Positions 8,551 through 17,177 of a stretch of 64,000 bases of DNA are shown in pieces. The DNA lies in assembly GCA_963711465.1 (NCBI GenBank), contig CAVQEG010000002.1, positions 620,001 through 684,000 of the forward strand, read 5' to 3'. The notes under the pieces were generated by a model. That model saw only the letters and a list, made by a program, of their open reading frames with translations, ran no database searches and was not told where the DNA came from. Every line of letters begins with the position of its first letter. The stretch's first letter is position 1. The stretch is from CAVQEG01 sp963711465. GTDB lineage: Bacteria; Bacteroidota; Ignavibacteria; OLB7. A program made the position numbers and the translations under genes.

Positions 8551-8591
8551 CGCGCCTCCTTCGCGAACCCGCCCTTCGCGAGGGAGGCGCG
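8551..8591. terminator. Long inverted repeat between convergent genes, probable bidirectional terminator
   Basis: Bases 8551-8567 pair with 8575-8591, with one or two mismatches, around a 7-nt loop. The hairpin lies between the PRC-barrel gene (plus) and the GNAT gene (minus), 68 bp and 17 bp from their stops. Confidence 0.65.
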
Positions 8592-8607
8592 TCTGCGTTC
8601 GGGCGAT

Positions 8608-9177
8608 TCATCGCGCCAGTGGCAGCCGGGCCGCGAAGAGCGCGCCGATGCCCCGGCCGCCGCTCTCCGCCTCGAACTGGACACCGGGAAGCACGAAATC
8701 ACGGGTGATCTCCTTGAACCCGAACGCGCGGTGCAGGTCGATCGAGGCCGCGTTCCGCACGTTTGCCACATAGAGCGCGCGATGCGCGCGCATGGCGATC
8801 CAGTCGAGCCGCTCACGCGTCAGCCGGTGTCCGATCCCGTTGCGCCGGCACTCGGACCGCACGACGACACCCTGGAGGTACCACCCGTTGGGAGCGACGT
8901 TGGCCGGCGCGTCGGCCGGCGCGTGGAAGTAGCCGGCCCGGGCATAGCCGACCACCCGATCCGACCGCTCGGCGACGACCAGCAGCAGATCGTCGTACTC
9001 GCGGGCATAGTCGATCAGTCTGCTGAAGGCGGCGAGCAGCGTGCGGTGGTCGGTGCCGCGATGCGCGTGCGAGATCTCCACCAGCGAGACGAGGTCACGC
9101 GGCCCGGCGCGGCGCACGAGGACATCATTGGCGCGTTCTCCGCGCGATTCCGGATCGTATGAGGCGAATCTCGGCAC
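8608..9177 (-). CDS. GNAT family N-acetyltransferase
   Basis: 189 residues from a GTG start at 9177. The GNAT core includes the beta4 strand (DLLLVVAERSDRVVGYARAGYF) and the acetyl-CoA loop motif VVRSECRRNGIGHRLTRERLD (R/Q-x-x-G-x-G/A type), then NAASIDLHRAFGFKEITRDFVLPGV, typical of the alpha4-beta7 end. It probably acetylates an amine of a small molecule or protein, and the substrate is unknown. It is the last gene of a three-gene minus-strand unit (YndJ-like, Nudix, GNAT) with a 6-bp gap to the Nudix gene. Confidence 0.85.
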   Translation of the reverse strand: MPRFASYDPESRGERANDVLVRRAGPRDLVSLVEISHAHRGTDHRTLLAAFSRLIDYAREYDDLLLVVAERSDRVVGYARAGYFHAPADAPANVAPNGWYLQGVVVRSECRRNGIGHRLTRERLDWIAMRAHRALYVANVRNAASIDLHRAFGFKEITRDFVLPGVQFEAESGGRGIGALFAARLPLAR

Positions 9178-9183
9178 GTGCGA

Positions 9184-9765
9184 TCACTCCTCGATATCGA
9201 GGATGGTCAGGAATTCAGACACGAATCGGTAGGTGATGCCCCAGAGCAGCGGACGGTTCGGTCCGAGCAGATCGATGGCGGGATGGCGATGCTCGACCCC
9301 GCCGCGGCGAAAGGCGAAGTGGGTGCGCCTGGCGGCGTCGAGAAGATCGTCGAGCGGAATCCAGAAGGCATCCTCGACCTCCTCGTTGAGCCGAAGCCGT
9401 TGCGGTGGCTCCAGCAGGTAGACAAACGCCGCGACGGTGACCGCCATCGTATTGGCCACCAGATCGTCGAGCCGTCCCAGGTGCCGGGCCGTCCGCAGGT
9501 CGACGCCCACCTCCTCCATCGTCTCACGCTCGGCCGCTGCGCGCGGTGATGCGTCGTACAGTTCGACGCGTCCCCCGGGAAACGCGATATGCCCCGACCA
9601 CGGGTCGCCGGTGCGGCGCGCACGCTCGATGAAGAGCATCTCGAGGCGACCGTCGCGTTCGCGCAGCAGCAGCGCCACCGCAGCGGGAACGCGATCGTCC
9701 TCGGTTGCCAGCCGCGGCTGGCGACGCCCCATCTGCAGTCGTATTTCGTCCCCGTGCCCGTTCAC
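9184..9765 (-). CDS. Nudix hydrolase, CoA-pyrophosphatase-like
   Basis: 193 residues. The Nudix box is intact: GGRVELYDASPRAAAERETMEEVG (positions about 66-89; G-x5-E-x7-RETxEExG). The flanking FIERARRTGDPWSGHIAFPGG matches the NudL/YeaB CoA-pyrophosphatase subfamily, so cleavage of CoA or a CoA derivative to 3',5'-ADP and a phosphopantetheine is likely. The GTG start at 9765 overlaps the YndJ-like stop by 4 bp (GTGA), which points to translational coupling. A downstream ATG at 9732 is an alternative start. Confidence 0.85.
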   Translation of the reverse strand: MNGHGDEIRLQMGRRQPRLATEDDRVPAAVALLLRERDGRLEMLFIERARRTGDPWSGHIAFPGGRVELYDASPRAAAERETMEEVGVDLRTARHLGRLDDLVANTMAVTVAAFVYLLEPPQRLRLNEEVEDAFWIPLDDLLDAARRTHFAFRRGGVEHRHPAIDLLGPNRPLLWGITYRFVSEFLTILDIEE

Positions 9766-10769
9766 GTCGCAACCGCCGATCTGTCGTGTTCGATGAGCAG
9801 TGCAAGCAGGCCGCAGACGGCGAAGCCGAGCACATTGATCAGCCCGTGGGTTTCCACCATGTGCGGGATCGATGTCGAGAGCACGGTCACGATCCGATGA
9901 TCCCCGGTGAACTCACCGATGGCGAACAGGCAGGCGAGCGTCATGGTGACGAACAGCGAAAGGGCCGAAACCGAGAGCAGCACGCGCGCGAGGATGCTCC
10001 GGAGCAGCGGCGCAATCGATGCGAGCATCAGCACCGCGAGCGCACCGAGGGCGATCGCCAGTGCGAAGGCGCAGACCATTTCCATCAGCGGCGAGACGAG
10101 AATTCCGAATGCGATGAGAATCGGCGTGCCGGTAGCCACTACGGCCGCTGCGCGATAGATCCGCCATCGCCTGCGAGGCCGCCGCGGAAGCACCTTCCCT
10201 GCCAGTCCCGCGACGATCGACACGGTGAATCCGGCGAAGTGAAAGTGCGCCGCGGTGAGCGCGACCACGATCGGAGGAAATCCGAGCAGCGCCACTCCGA
10301 ATCGCGCCGCCACCAGCCAGATGCCGCCGACCGCGATGTAGATCAGCCCCACGTCGATCGCCAGCTCGTCCACCGTCAACCCGTCCGGCAGGAATACCTG
10401 CCGTCGCAGCAGCCGCCACGCACCGTGCAGCGCCATGAGCACTGTCACCAGCAGCCATGGCAGCGCCAGCACTCCCGCCGCGACTCCCGGTCGGAACAGC
10501 AGCGAACAGACCAGCAGCAGCGCTGCGGGCAACTGCATGTACGCCAGCGGTCGGAACAGACCCGAACGTCGCCCGGTCGGCCCCGTGGCCCCTGCAAGCG
10601 CCAGACCCAACGGAACGATCACCAGCGGTGCGACCAGCAGCAGCTCGTAGACGTGATGCGTGACGACCGTCCGTGTCGACGGGGAGAGCAGGGCGTACAG
10701 CAGCGTGACGAGCGCACCCAGGGCCGCGCTCGTTCGGAGAAATCGGGTACCGATGGAATTGGAATTCAC
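9762..10769 (-). CDS. YndJ-like multi-pass membrane protein
   Basis: 335 residues, GTG start at 10769 (the first codons GTG-AAT-TCC contain a GAATTC site). It has about nine or ten hydrophobic helices. The segments VVALTAAHFHFAGF and IPHMVETHGLINVLGF are characteristic of the YndJ family, an integral membrane family of unknown function. It is first in a coupled unit with the Nudix and GNAT genes. The functional link is not known. Confidence 0.75.
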   Translation of the reverse strand: MNSNSIGTRFLRTSAALGALVTLLYALLSPSTRTVVTHHVYELLLVAPLVIVPLGLALAGATGPTGRRSGLFRPLAYMQLPAALLLVCSLLFRPGVAAGVLALPWLLVTVLMALHGAWRLLRRQVFLPDGLTVDELAIDVGLIYIAVGGIWLVAARFGVALLGFPPIVVALTAAHFHFAGFTVSIVAGLAGKVLPRRPRRRWRIYRAAAVVATGTPILIAFGILVSPLMEMVCAFALAIALGALAVLMLASIAPLLRSILARVLLSVSALSLFVTMTLACLFAIGEFTGDHRIVTVLSTSIPHMVETHGLINVLGFAVCGLLALLIEHDRSAVAT

Positions 10770-10824
10770 GTCGCAATCGATTGGGGGAATTCAGCTCGTG
10801 CCCCGGGCACGACGCCGCATCGAC

Positions 10825-12381
10825 TCACGGACGTCGTCGCGTCCCGCGCACAGTCTCGTCGAAATCGTTCGAAACGGTTTCCTTCATCGCTACGGTGACG
10901 TCGTCGTCGTTGAACTGCATCGAGATCCGGTAGGCGTTGACGCCGGCCGTCTCGTTGTAGTAGAGCACGAATTCATCCTTCCCCGACCACTTGCCGTAGA
11001 TGCCGACGGGAAGGCCGTTCGGCCCTTTGTCGCTGAAGCGGTAGACGCCATCGAGTCCGATCGGCAGCTTGAAATCGCCCTGCGGGAGACTGACGTCCAG
11101 CCGCGCCTCGGCGGCATTGCTGAAATGCAGCATCACCGAGCGGATGCCGAGCGGATTGTCCTCCAGGTAGTACTGCTTGCCCGAGACGGTCTGCGCACGC
11201 TCGGGCAGTGGCGCGACCGGCTCCGGCTCCGGTGCCCTGCCGATGGCATCGAGTCGCCGCTGCAGCGCCGCGACGCCGTCGGGATCGGGCGGCAGCGGAT
11301 CGTCGGATTCGATCGACCGTACCAGCAGCGGCGCCAGCTGCAGTCGGTCGAGTCCGCCGCCGGTGAAGACCACCACCAGGTTGCGCTCCGGCCACAGACT
11401 GATGCTCTGACCTCCCCGACCGCGCGCCTCGACGATGTCCATCGTGTCGTTCGAATACGTCCACCAGCCGTAACCGTAGCCCTCGCGACCGTCGGCGTCG
11501 GTGGTGGACTTCGGGTCGAACGACTCGCGGATCCAATCGGCGGGCACGACCTGGTGATTCTCCCATCGACCGCCATTGAGAAACAGCAGTCCGAGGCGCG
11601 CCATGTCCAGCGGATACATCCGAAGGTCGCCCCAGCCGTGCGTGATGCCGTCGGCATCGGCCGGCCAATCGACGTGATCGATGCCGATCGGTGCAAACAG
11701 GTGCTCGCGCGCATACTCCGCGGCGCTCTGTCCGGTCGCCTTCGACAGAATCGCCGAGAGCAGATGCGATCCGCAACTGCAGTAGCCGAACTCCTCGTCC
11801 GGATCGCTGCGCATCGGCAGATCGAGCGCGTAGTTCACCCACTCGTCACTGCTCATCATCGCCCGCAGTTCATCCTCATGGTCGTGGAACCCGCAGTCGA
11901 GTCCGGAGCGCATCGACAGCAGATCGCCGATGGTGATGCGCCGCTTGCGCGCCGAAGCGTCGGCTCGCCTGTCGGGAAAGTAGTCGTAGATCGACTCGTC
12001 GACATCGTGGATCTGCCCCTTGTCGATGGCAATGCCGACCAGTGCCGATGTGACGCTCTTGGTGACCGAGGCGACGTCGTGCATCGACTCGCCGGTATAC
12101 GGATAGAAGTACGCATCGAGGACGACGTAGCCGTTGCGGACGATCTGCAGACTGTGAACGTCGAGATGGTTCGCCTCGATGTAATCAAGGGCTCTGGCGA
12201 GTCCCTTCGAGCTGATGCCCTGCTCTTCGGGCGTCGTGTGCTTCCACTTCTGCGTTGGCCAGTAATCCGGGGCGGGACCGGTGGTGAACGTTCCGCTCGG
12301 GGAACAGCCGGCGATCAGTGCCACGAAAAGCAGGACCGTAGCGCACGACAACGCGGTCGTGCGAAATGCATTTCGTTTCAT
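10825..12381 (-). CDS. Serine hydrolase, beta-lactamase/class C PBP-like lipoprotein
   Basis: 518 residues. The N-terminus MKRNAFRTTALSCATVLLFVALIAGC ends in a lipobox (LIAGC), so it is probably a lipoprotein. The catalytic SxxK motif is S-V-T-K near residue 105 (DVASVTKSVTSALVGIAIDKG). The second-motif Tyr is in FGYCSCGSHLLSAIL, and a GGQS segment (RGRGGQSISLWPERNLVVVFTGG) occupies the third-motif position. The C-terminal 130 residues form a lipocalin-like or tail domain. The family includes esterases, D-amino-acid peptidases and class C beta-lactamases, and the substrate is not predictable. GTGAGGT lies just upstream as a ribosome binding site. Confidence 0.85.
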   Translation of the reverse strand: MKRNAFRTTALSCATVLLFVALIAGCSPSGTFTTGPAPDYWPTQKWKHTTPEEQGISSKGLARALDYIEANHLDVHSLQIVRNGYVVLDAYFYPYTGESMHDVASVTKSVTSALVGIAIDKGQIHDVDESIYDYFPDRRADASARKRRITIGDLLSMRSGLDCGFHDHEDELRAMMSSDEWVNYALDLPMRSDPDEEFGYCSCGSHLLSAILSKATGQSAAEYAREHLFAPIGIDHVDWPADADGITHGWGDLRMYPLDMARLGLLFLNGGRWENHQVVPADWIRESFDPKSTTDADGREGYGYGWWTYSNDTMDIVEARGRGGQSISLWPERNLVVVFTGGGLDRLQLAPLLVRSIESDDPLPPDPDGVAALQRRLDAIGRAPEPEPVAPLPERAQTVSGKQYYLEDNPLGIRSVMLHFSNAAEARLDVSLPQGDFKLPIGLDGVYRFSDKGPNGLPVGIYGKWSGKDEFVLYYNETAGVNAYRISMQFNDDDVTVAMKETVSNDFDETVRGTRRRP

Positions 12382-12674
12382 CTGTCAGACCTCACTGATA
12401 CAGGTAACATGATTGAACGCCTGTTGCGGACCTCTGGAGGACGAGGGCCGGGGGGTCGAGGTGAGGGGGATCTGCCATGCCGGACGACGGACGTGGCGAT
12501 GGCCCGCCGCCGGCCGGAGGGCGCCGTGGACGATCGGCATTTGCGGGACCCGTTGTGCACAACCCGAGCGTGACCGATGCGTCAGCGGATGCCGACGAGT
12601 CGGTCCGCCGGACGGTTGGCCGACAGGGCCGAGTGCGGGAACTGTGGATTTGCGCAGGTACGAGCGTTCGGGGC
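12382..12674. other. Intergenic region without identified gene
   Basis: About 290 bp lie between the start of the serine-hydrolase gene and the end of the DinB gene, both on the minus strand. It presumably contains the hydrolase promoter. I see no convincing ORF or RNA structure. Confidence 0.6.
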
Positions 12675-13190
12675 TTACGCCGTCGCGTAGCCGATGGAAT
12701 ACGGGCGGCTGATGTGTTCGACGTACGCCAGGCGCAGGTTGGCGATCTGTCGCAGATGCACGAGATCGTGCGCCGCCCACGCGGCGAGCAGATCTCCGGC
12801 GTGAAACGCGCCTTCGGCAGGATGCGGCTTGCTTTGACTCCAGTCGGTCTCCACGAGCCCGACGAGCCACTGAATCGACGCGACGCGCTCGTGCTTGAAC
12901 TCGGCGACGACGGCGCGCGGATCGAGATTGTTGTAGTCGCGCTGGCTCACCCATCCCGCCGGATCGATCCGCGGCCAGTCCGCCGTCGGATTCTCCAGCA
13001 TCAGTCCGAGTCGGCGACGGAAGTCTTCACGTTCCTCGTCCCGCAGGTGCGCGAGCACCTCCAGCATCGACCAGCGACCCGGTTCGGGCCGCCATCGCAC
13101 GGCATCATCGCTCAGCCCGGTAACCGCGGCGACCACGGCGGTGCCGCTCGACTCGAGTGAGGCGATCAGATGCTGGAAATCCATGGACAC
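12675..13190 (-). CDS. DinB-like four-helix metal-binding protein
   Basis: 171 residues. The DinB/YfiT signature includes RWRPEPGRWSMLEVLAHLRDEEREDF (first His near residue 46) and AAHDLVHLRQIANLRLAY (paired His near residues 142 and 146), which together form the metal site. Members act as bacillithiol- or maleylpyruvate-linked thiol transferases or are of unknown function. The start could be 13190 or 13184. The next minus-strand gene ends 3 bp upstream, so they may be co-transcribed. Confidence 0.85.
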   Translation of the reverse strand: MSMDFQHLIASLESSGTAVVAAVTGLSDDAVRWRPEPGRWSMLEVLAHLRDEEREDFRRRLGLMLENPTADWPRIDPAGWVSQRDYNNLDPRAVVAEFKHERVASIQWLVGLVETDWSQSKPHPAEGAFHAGDLLAAWAAHDLVHLRQIANLRLAYVEHISRPYSIGYATA

Positions 13191-13193
13191 AAA

Positions 13194-13445
13194 TCAGTGA
13201 AGCGTGAGAAAGGCGACGACGAGCAGCTGGGCAAGGAGCATTCCGAGTCCCGTGATTCCCGCGATGATGACGCTGCCGACGCGTCGGTAGCCGATGGCTA
13301 CTAATACAACGCCGATGAGACCCAGAACTGTACTGAACGACAACGGATCGGTGTTGCGCAGCCCGACGCCGAAGCATCCGGCAACCTCGACGTACGTTGG
13401 CGAAAGCAGGAAAATAAGGCCAATTATCAATGACGTTCGATGCAA
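13194..13445 (-). CDS. Small hydrophobic membrane protein, unknown
   Basis: 83 residues, with an apparent TTG start at 13445 preceded by a weak GGGGTGAA. Three hydrophobic stretches are visible (SLIIGLIFLLSP, FSTVLGLIGVVLVAIGY, VIIAGITGLGMLLAQLLVVAFL). The coding sequence is visibly richer in A/T than its neighbours (codons such as ATT, CTT, TTA-like runs), which could mean foreign origin. It is 3 bp from the DinB gene. Coding status is plausible rather than certain. Confidence 0.5.
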   Translation of the reverse strand: MHRTSLIIGLIFLLSPTYVEVAGCFGVGLRNTDPLSFSTVLGLIGVVLVAIGYRRVGSVIIAGITGLGMLLAQLLVVAFLTLH

Positions 13446-13613
13446 TTCACCCCGTGGGCACCAGAGTGTGACAGCGCCTCACGCGCCCGATGGCGAAACA
13501 CCCGTGCCAGAGTTCCGCCGACATCGAACGATCCCGCATCCGGCGGCGCCCCGCTTCCATCGCCCCGGCGCCATTCGAGGCACGCGCGTTCACGAAGCGC
13601 CGCCCGCCGTCGC

Positions 13614-14939
13614 TCAATGCCACAGCACCAGCTGCGGAAAGGCGATGACCATCAGCAGCGCGATCAGCTGAATGAGGATGAACGGTACCACGCCCCGGTA
13701 GATCGTGGTCGTCGGCACCTCCGGCGGCGCGACGCCCCGCAGGTAGAAGAGCGAGAATCCGAACGGCGGCGTCAGGAACGATGCCTGCAGATTCATCGAG
13801 ATCATCACGCCGAACCAGACGAGGTTGATGCCCAGCAACTGCGCCGCGGGCACCAGCAACGGGATGATGATGAATGCGATCTCGAAGAAGTCGATGAAGA
13901 ATCCGAGCAGGAACACCGCAAGATTCGCCACCATCAGCAGCCCGATCTGTCCGCCCGGAAGTCCCGTCAGCAGATCCTCGATCCAGAAGTCGCCGTAGAG
14001 TCCGCGGAAGACGAGCGAGAAGGCGGTGGAGCCGATCAGCAGGAAGACGACCATCGTCGTCAGTCGCGAGGTCTCCAGCACCGTCGAACGGAGCGCGTCG
14101 AAGGAGAGCCGTCGGTTTGCCGCCGCCAGCGCCACCGCACCGAGCGCACCCAGCGCGCCCGCTTCGGTCGGTGTGGCGATCCCGGCGAAGATCGACCCGA
14201 GCACGAGCAGAATCAGCACCAGCGGCGGCAGAAGCGCCAGCAGCACGCGACGCGTGAGATTCCCCCGTGCCTCCTGACGAAGCTCCATCGGCAGCGCCGG
14301 AGCCGCCTCGGGTCGCCGCCAGGCGTACAGCGCGACGTAGACCGCGAACAACACCGCCAGCAGCACTCCGGGCACCAGCGCTCCGACGAAGAGATCGCCG
14401 ACCGACACGCCGATCTGATCGGCCAGCACGATCAGCACGATGCTCGGTGGGATGATCTGCCCCAACGTCCCCGAGGCCGCGATCACCCCCGTCGCCAGAT
14501 CGCTCCGATAGCCGTAACGCAGCATCACCGGAAGCGAGATCAGCCCCATCGCCACCACCGACGCGCCGACTACGCCGGTCGCCGCCGCCAGCAACGCTCC
14601 GACGATGACCACCGCGATCGCCAGACCGCCGCGCATCGGACCGAAGAGCAATCCCACCGTCTCGAGCAGGTCCTCGGCCAGCCGGGACTTCTCCAGCATC
14701 GTCCCCATGAAGATGAAGAACGGCACTGCCACGAGCACGTAGTTCGACATCACGCCGAACGTCCGCTCCGACATCGCCATCAGCAGCGGCCAGTCGAAGT
14801 AGCCGAAGTACACGCCGAGCCCCGCGAACGCGAGCGCGGTGCCGCCGAGTGCGAAGGCGACGGGAAATCCGGAGAAGATCGCCACGAGCGCCACCAGGAA
14901 CATCAGCGGTGCGAGCCAGTCGCCGATCGTCTCGATCAT
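13614..14939 (-). CDS. dctM: TRAP transporter large permease subunit
   Basis: 441 residues, the standard length for DctM. It is hydrophobic throughout, with signature segments VPFFIFMGTMLEKSRLAEDLLE, GPMRGGLAIAVVIVGALLAAATGVVGASVVAMGLISLPVMLRYGY and SGTLGQIIPPSIVLIVLADQ. It is the transport subunit of a tripartite ATP-independent periplasmic transporter, using an ion gradient to import an organic anion. Its ATG overlaps the dctQ stop by 4 bp (ATGA). It is the last gene of the P-Q-M unit. Confidence 0.95.
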   Translation of the reverse strand: MIETIGDWLAPLMFLVALVAIFSGFPVAFALGGTALAFAGLGVYFGYFDWPLLMAMSERTFGVMSNYVLVAVPFFIFMGTMLEKSRLAEDLLETVGLLFGPMRGGLAIAVVIVGALLAAATGVVGASVVAMGLISLPVMLRYGYRSDLATGVIAASGTLGQIIPPSIVLIVLADQIGVSVGDLFVGALVPGVLLAVLFAVYVALYAWRRPEAAPALPMELRQEARGNLTRRVLLALLPPLVLILLVLGSIFAGIATPTEAGALGALGAVALAAANRRLSFDALRSTVLETSRLTTMVVFLLIGSTAFSLVFRGLYGDFWIEDLLTGLPGGQIGLLMVANLAVFLLGFFIDFFEIAFIIIPLLVPAAQLLGINLVWFGVMISMNLQASFLTPPFGFSLFYLRGVAPPEVPTTTIYRGVVPFILIQLIALLMVIAFPQLVLWH

Positions 14940-15496
14940 GCGCGCCCCTCCTGTGCTGCCCGGGATGCCTCCTCGTCGGTCGGTCCCCTACCGATGATCG
15001 TCAGCACCTCGCCGATCGCCAACGCCAGACCCTGCAGCAGCACCAGCACGAACGCCAGCGGCACTACCGCACGCAGCGGGTAGCGCGGCAGCCCGCCCGG
15101 ATCGGGAGACATCTCGTGGATCGACACCGAGTGCATCAGCGACGCCCATGAGACGATCACCATCATCACGCAGAACGGTACCAGCAGCAGCACGACGCCG
15201 ATGACGTTCACCCACGCCTGTGCTCGCCGCGAGATGCGTGCGTAGAACACGTCGACCCGTACGTGCGCGTTCTCTCCCAGCGCCCACGCGCCGGCCAGGA
15301 GGAACATCGCGCTGAACATGTACCACTGCATCTCGAGGTACGTGTTGGCGCTCAGATCCAGTCCCGTATAGCGATCGAGCCATCGGGCGATTGCGTTGAA
15401 CGATCCGACGAGCACCATCGCCAGCGCGAGCCACGAGGCGGCCCGGCCGATGACGGCGTTGATACGCTCGATGCCGTGCTGCAGGGTGCGAATCAT
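14936..15496 (-). CDS. dctQ: TRAP transporter small permease subunit
   Basis: 186 residues from the ATG at 15496, one base after the dctP stop region, so translation is probably coupled. It has four membrane helices with the DctQ pattern: SWLALAMVLVGSFNAIARWL, NTYLEMQWYMFSAMFLLAGAWALGENAHVRVDVFY and VVPLAFVLVLLQGLALAIGEV. The family partners DctM in the inner membrane. The longer frame to 15538 would overlap dctP and is not needed. Confidence 0.92.
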   Translation of the reverse strand: MIRTLQHGIERINAVIGRAASWLALAMVLVGSFNAIARWLDRYTGLDLSANTYLEMQWYMFSAMFLLAGAWALGENAHVRVDVFYARISRRAQAWVNVIGVVLLLVPFCVMMVIVSWASLMHSVSIHEMSPDPGGLPRYPLRAVVPLAFVLVLLQGLALAIGEVLTIIGRGPTDEEASRAAQEGRA

Positions 15497-15497
15497 T

Positions 15498-16619
15498 TCA
15501 TGCCCCGTCTGAATTCGACCCGAATGCAAACCGCGCATACTCCTGTTCGGCGCGGGAGAACCAGCGGAACGCCTGCTCCCGAAACCCCGCGAACGACGTG
15601 TAGATCTTCCGATACGCCGCGTCGGAAGCAGCCCGTTCCTTCATGATGTCTTCGGACGCATTCCGCGCCGCGGCCATGATGTCGTCGGAGAAGGGGCGCA
15701 GTTCGACGCCGCCGGCCACGAGCGTCTGCAGCGCGGTGGCGTTGCGAACGTCGTAGAGCGCCATCATGTCGACGTTCGCCTCCGCGGCGGCCACGGCGAT
15801 CGCCTGGCGGTACTCCTCCGGCAGCCCGTCCCAGGCGGTGCGGTTCACGTAGAACGAAATGGAGCTGCCGGGTTCCCACCAGCCCGGGTAGTAGTAGTTC
15901 TTCGCGACCTGATCGAGACCGAGCTTCATGTCGTCATAGGGACCGACCCACTCGGCGGCATCGATGGCACCGCGCTCGAGGGCCACGTAGACATCGCCAC
16001 CTGCGAGCACCTGCACGGTGACGCCGAGCCGATCCATCACCTCTCCACCGAGTCCGGGGATCCGCATCTTCACACCGTGAAGATCCTGCAGCGAGCCGAT
16101 CGGTTCGCGGAACCAGCCGCCCATCTGCACACCGGTGTTGCCGCCGGGGAAGCTGACGATGTTGAAATCCGCGAGCAGCTCGTGCACGAGGTCGAGTCCA
16201 CCGCCGTGGTAGAGCCAGGCGTTCTGCTGACGCGCGGTGAGGCCGAAGGGAACGGTGGAATCGAATGCGAGCGCCGCGTTGCGCCCGATGTAGTAGTAGC
16301 TGGCGGTGTGACCCATCTCGACGCTCTGATTCTGCACGGCCTCGAGCACTTCGAGCGCAGGAACGAGTTCCCCGCCCTGGTAGGGTCTGATCTCGAAGGC
16401 GCCGCCGGTGAGCGCGCCGACGCGGTCGGTGAACCGTTCGGCGGTACCGTAGAGCGTGTCGAGCGATCGCGTGAAGCTGGAGGCCAGGCGCCAGCGGACG
16501 GGGCGTCGTTCACCCACAGCGCCGCGGCGTCGCGCGCCCGGACCTGGTCCGCAGCCGGCAACCACACCGGCCGCCGCGGTGGCCAGCGCCGCCGCTCGTA
16601 CGAATTCTCGTCGATGCAT
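15498..16619 (-). CDS. dctP: TRAP transporter substrate-binding protein (DctP family), lipoprotein-like
   Basis: 373 residues from the ATG at 16619. The N-terminus MHRREFVRAAALATAAAGVVAGC combines a twin-arginine-like RRE and a lipobox (VAGC), so the protein is likely a membrane-anchored periplasmic binder. The DctP fold is evident (RWRLASSFTRSLDTLYGTAERFTDRVGALTGGAF; WVGPYDDMKLGLDQVAKNYYYPGWWEPGSSISFYVN). The WVGPYDD and GWWEPGS segments are typical of TRAP binders for alpha-keto or mannitol/chloroaromatic-type organic acids. The exact ligand is unknown. It is first in the operon, so it is expected to be most abundant. Confidence 0.92.
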   Translation of the reverse strand: MHRREFVRAAALATAAAGVVAGCGPGPGARRRGAVGERRPVRWRLASSFTRSLDTLYGTAERFTDRVGALTGGAFEIRPYQGGELVPALEVLEAVQNQSVEMGHTASYYYIGRNAALAFDSTVPFGLTARQQNAWLYHGGGLDLVHELLADFNIVSFPGGNTGVQMGGWFREPIGSLQDLHGVKMRIPGLGGEVMDRLGVTVQVLAGGDVYVALERGAIDAAEWVGPYDDMKLGLDQVAKNYYYPGWWEPGSSISFYVNRTAWDGLPEEYRQAIAVAAAEANVDMMALYDVRNATALQTLVAGGVELRPFSDDIMAAARNASEDIMKERAASDAAYRKIYTSFAGFREQAFRWFSRAEQEYARFAFGSNSDGA

Positions 16620-16719
16620 TGGAAGCGGATTGTGTGTTGAATCGCGCCCGAGTCGGCACACGGGCGCGATGAGGCGTAAGGCAGGATGCCTGTCGAAACG
16701 AACCGTTGCGAGCCGCCGC

Positions 16720-16751
16720 TTTGACCACATGGGGCCGCGTCGCTAATTTCG
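16720..16751 (+). promoter_or_regulatory. Bacteroidota-type promoter upstream of rpmG
   Basis: TTTG at 16720-16723, a 20-bp spacer, then TAATTTCG at 16744-16751 match the TTTG/TAnnTTTG arrangement of the Bacteroidota housekeeping sigma factor. It lies 99 bp upstream of the rpmG ATG. Confidence 0.6.
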
Positions 16752-16850
16752 TCGTCTGTCCCGTTTCGGATTCCGCATGGATACCGGCCGGGCCCCTCAT
16801 TCGACGGAACACGTGACTCACATACAGAACGCAATCAAGGAGAATCGGTC

Positions 16851-17012
16851 ATGGCAAAGTCAGTAGCCCGAGAAGTGATCAAGCTCAAGAGCACCGAAAG
16901 CCCGTACGTCTACACGACGACGAAAAACAAGCGCAACACCCCCGCGCGCCTGGAGATCAAGAAGTACGACCCCGTCGTTCGCCGCCATGTGATTTTCAAG
17001 GAAGCGAAGTAG
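16851..17012 (+). CDS. rpmG: Ribosomal protein L33
   Basis: This is a 53-residue gene that is easy to miss because of its size. The ATG at 16851 follows AAGGAG at 16838-16843. Features diagnostic of bL33 include the N-terminal AREVIKLKSTES, YTTTKNKRNTPARLEIKKYDP and the ending HVIFKEAK. It lacks the zinc-binding CxxC pairs, so it is the Cys-less type. The protein sits on the 50S subunit near the E site. It appears monocistronic, with its own promoter and a hairpin beginning one base before the end of the stop codon. The neighbouring dctP gene is divergent. Confidence 0.97.
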   Translation: MAKSVAREVIKLKSTESPYVYTTTKNKRNTPARLEIKKYDPVVRRHVIFKEAK

Positions 17013-17035
17013 GGTTTGCCCAAAGGGCAAACCCT
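17011..17035 (+). terminator. rpmG hairpin terminator overlapping the stop codon
   Basis: A perfect 11-bp stem (17011-17021 with 17025-17035) with an AAA loop begins inside the TAG stop codon of rpmG. A second short hairpin-like repeat (ATCCT...AGGAT) follows at about 17035-17057. There is no long T-run. Confidence 0.7.
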
Positions 17036-17177
17036 ATCCTGAGCGAAGCGAAGGATCTCACCCCAGCACCGGCACCGGCACCAGCATCGCCGGCACTAAC
17101 CCCCGGAGATCCCCGCCCGTTCCGCAGGAACCACCCGCTGGAACGCCTCGGCCCCCTCGGAAGCTCCTCCCCCGGCA

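Noticed and set aside
13440..15083. 547-codon plus-strand open frame
   Set aside because: It is antisense to dctM and dctQ, and the sequence is rich in His, Arg, Gln and Asp without domains.
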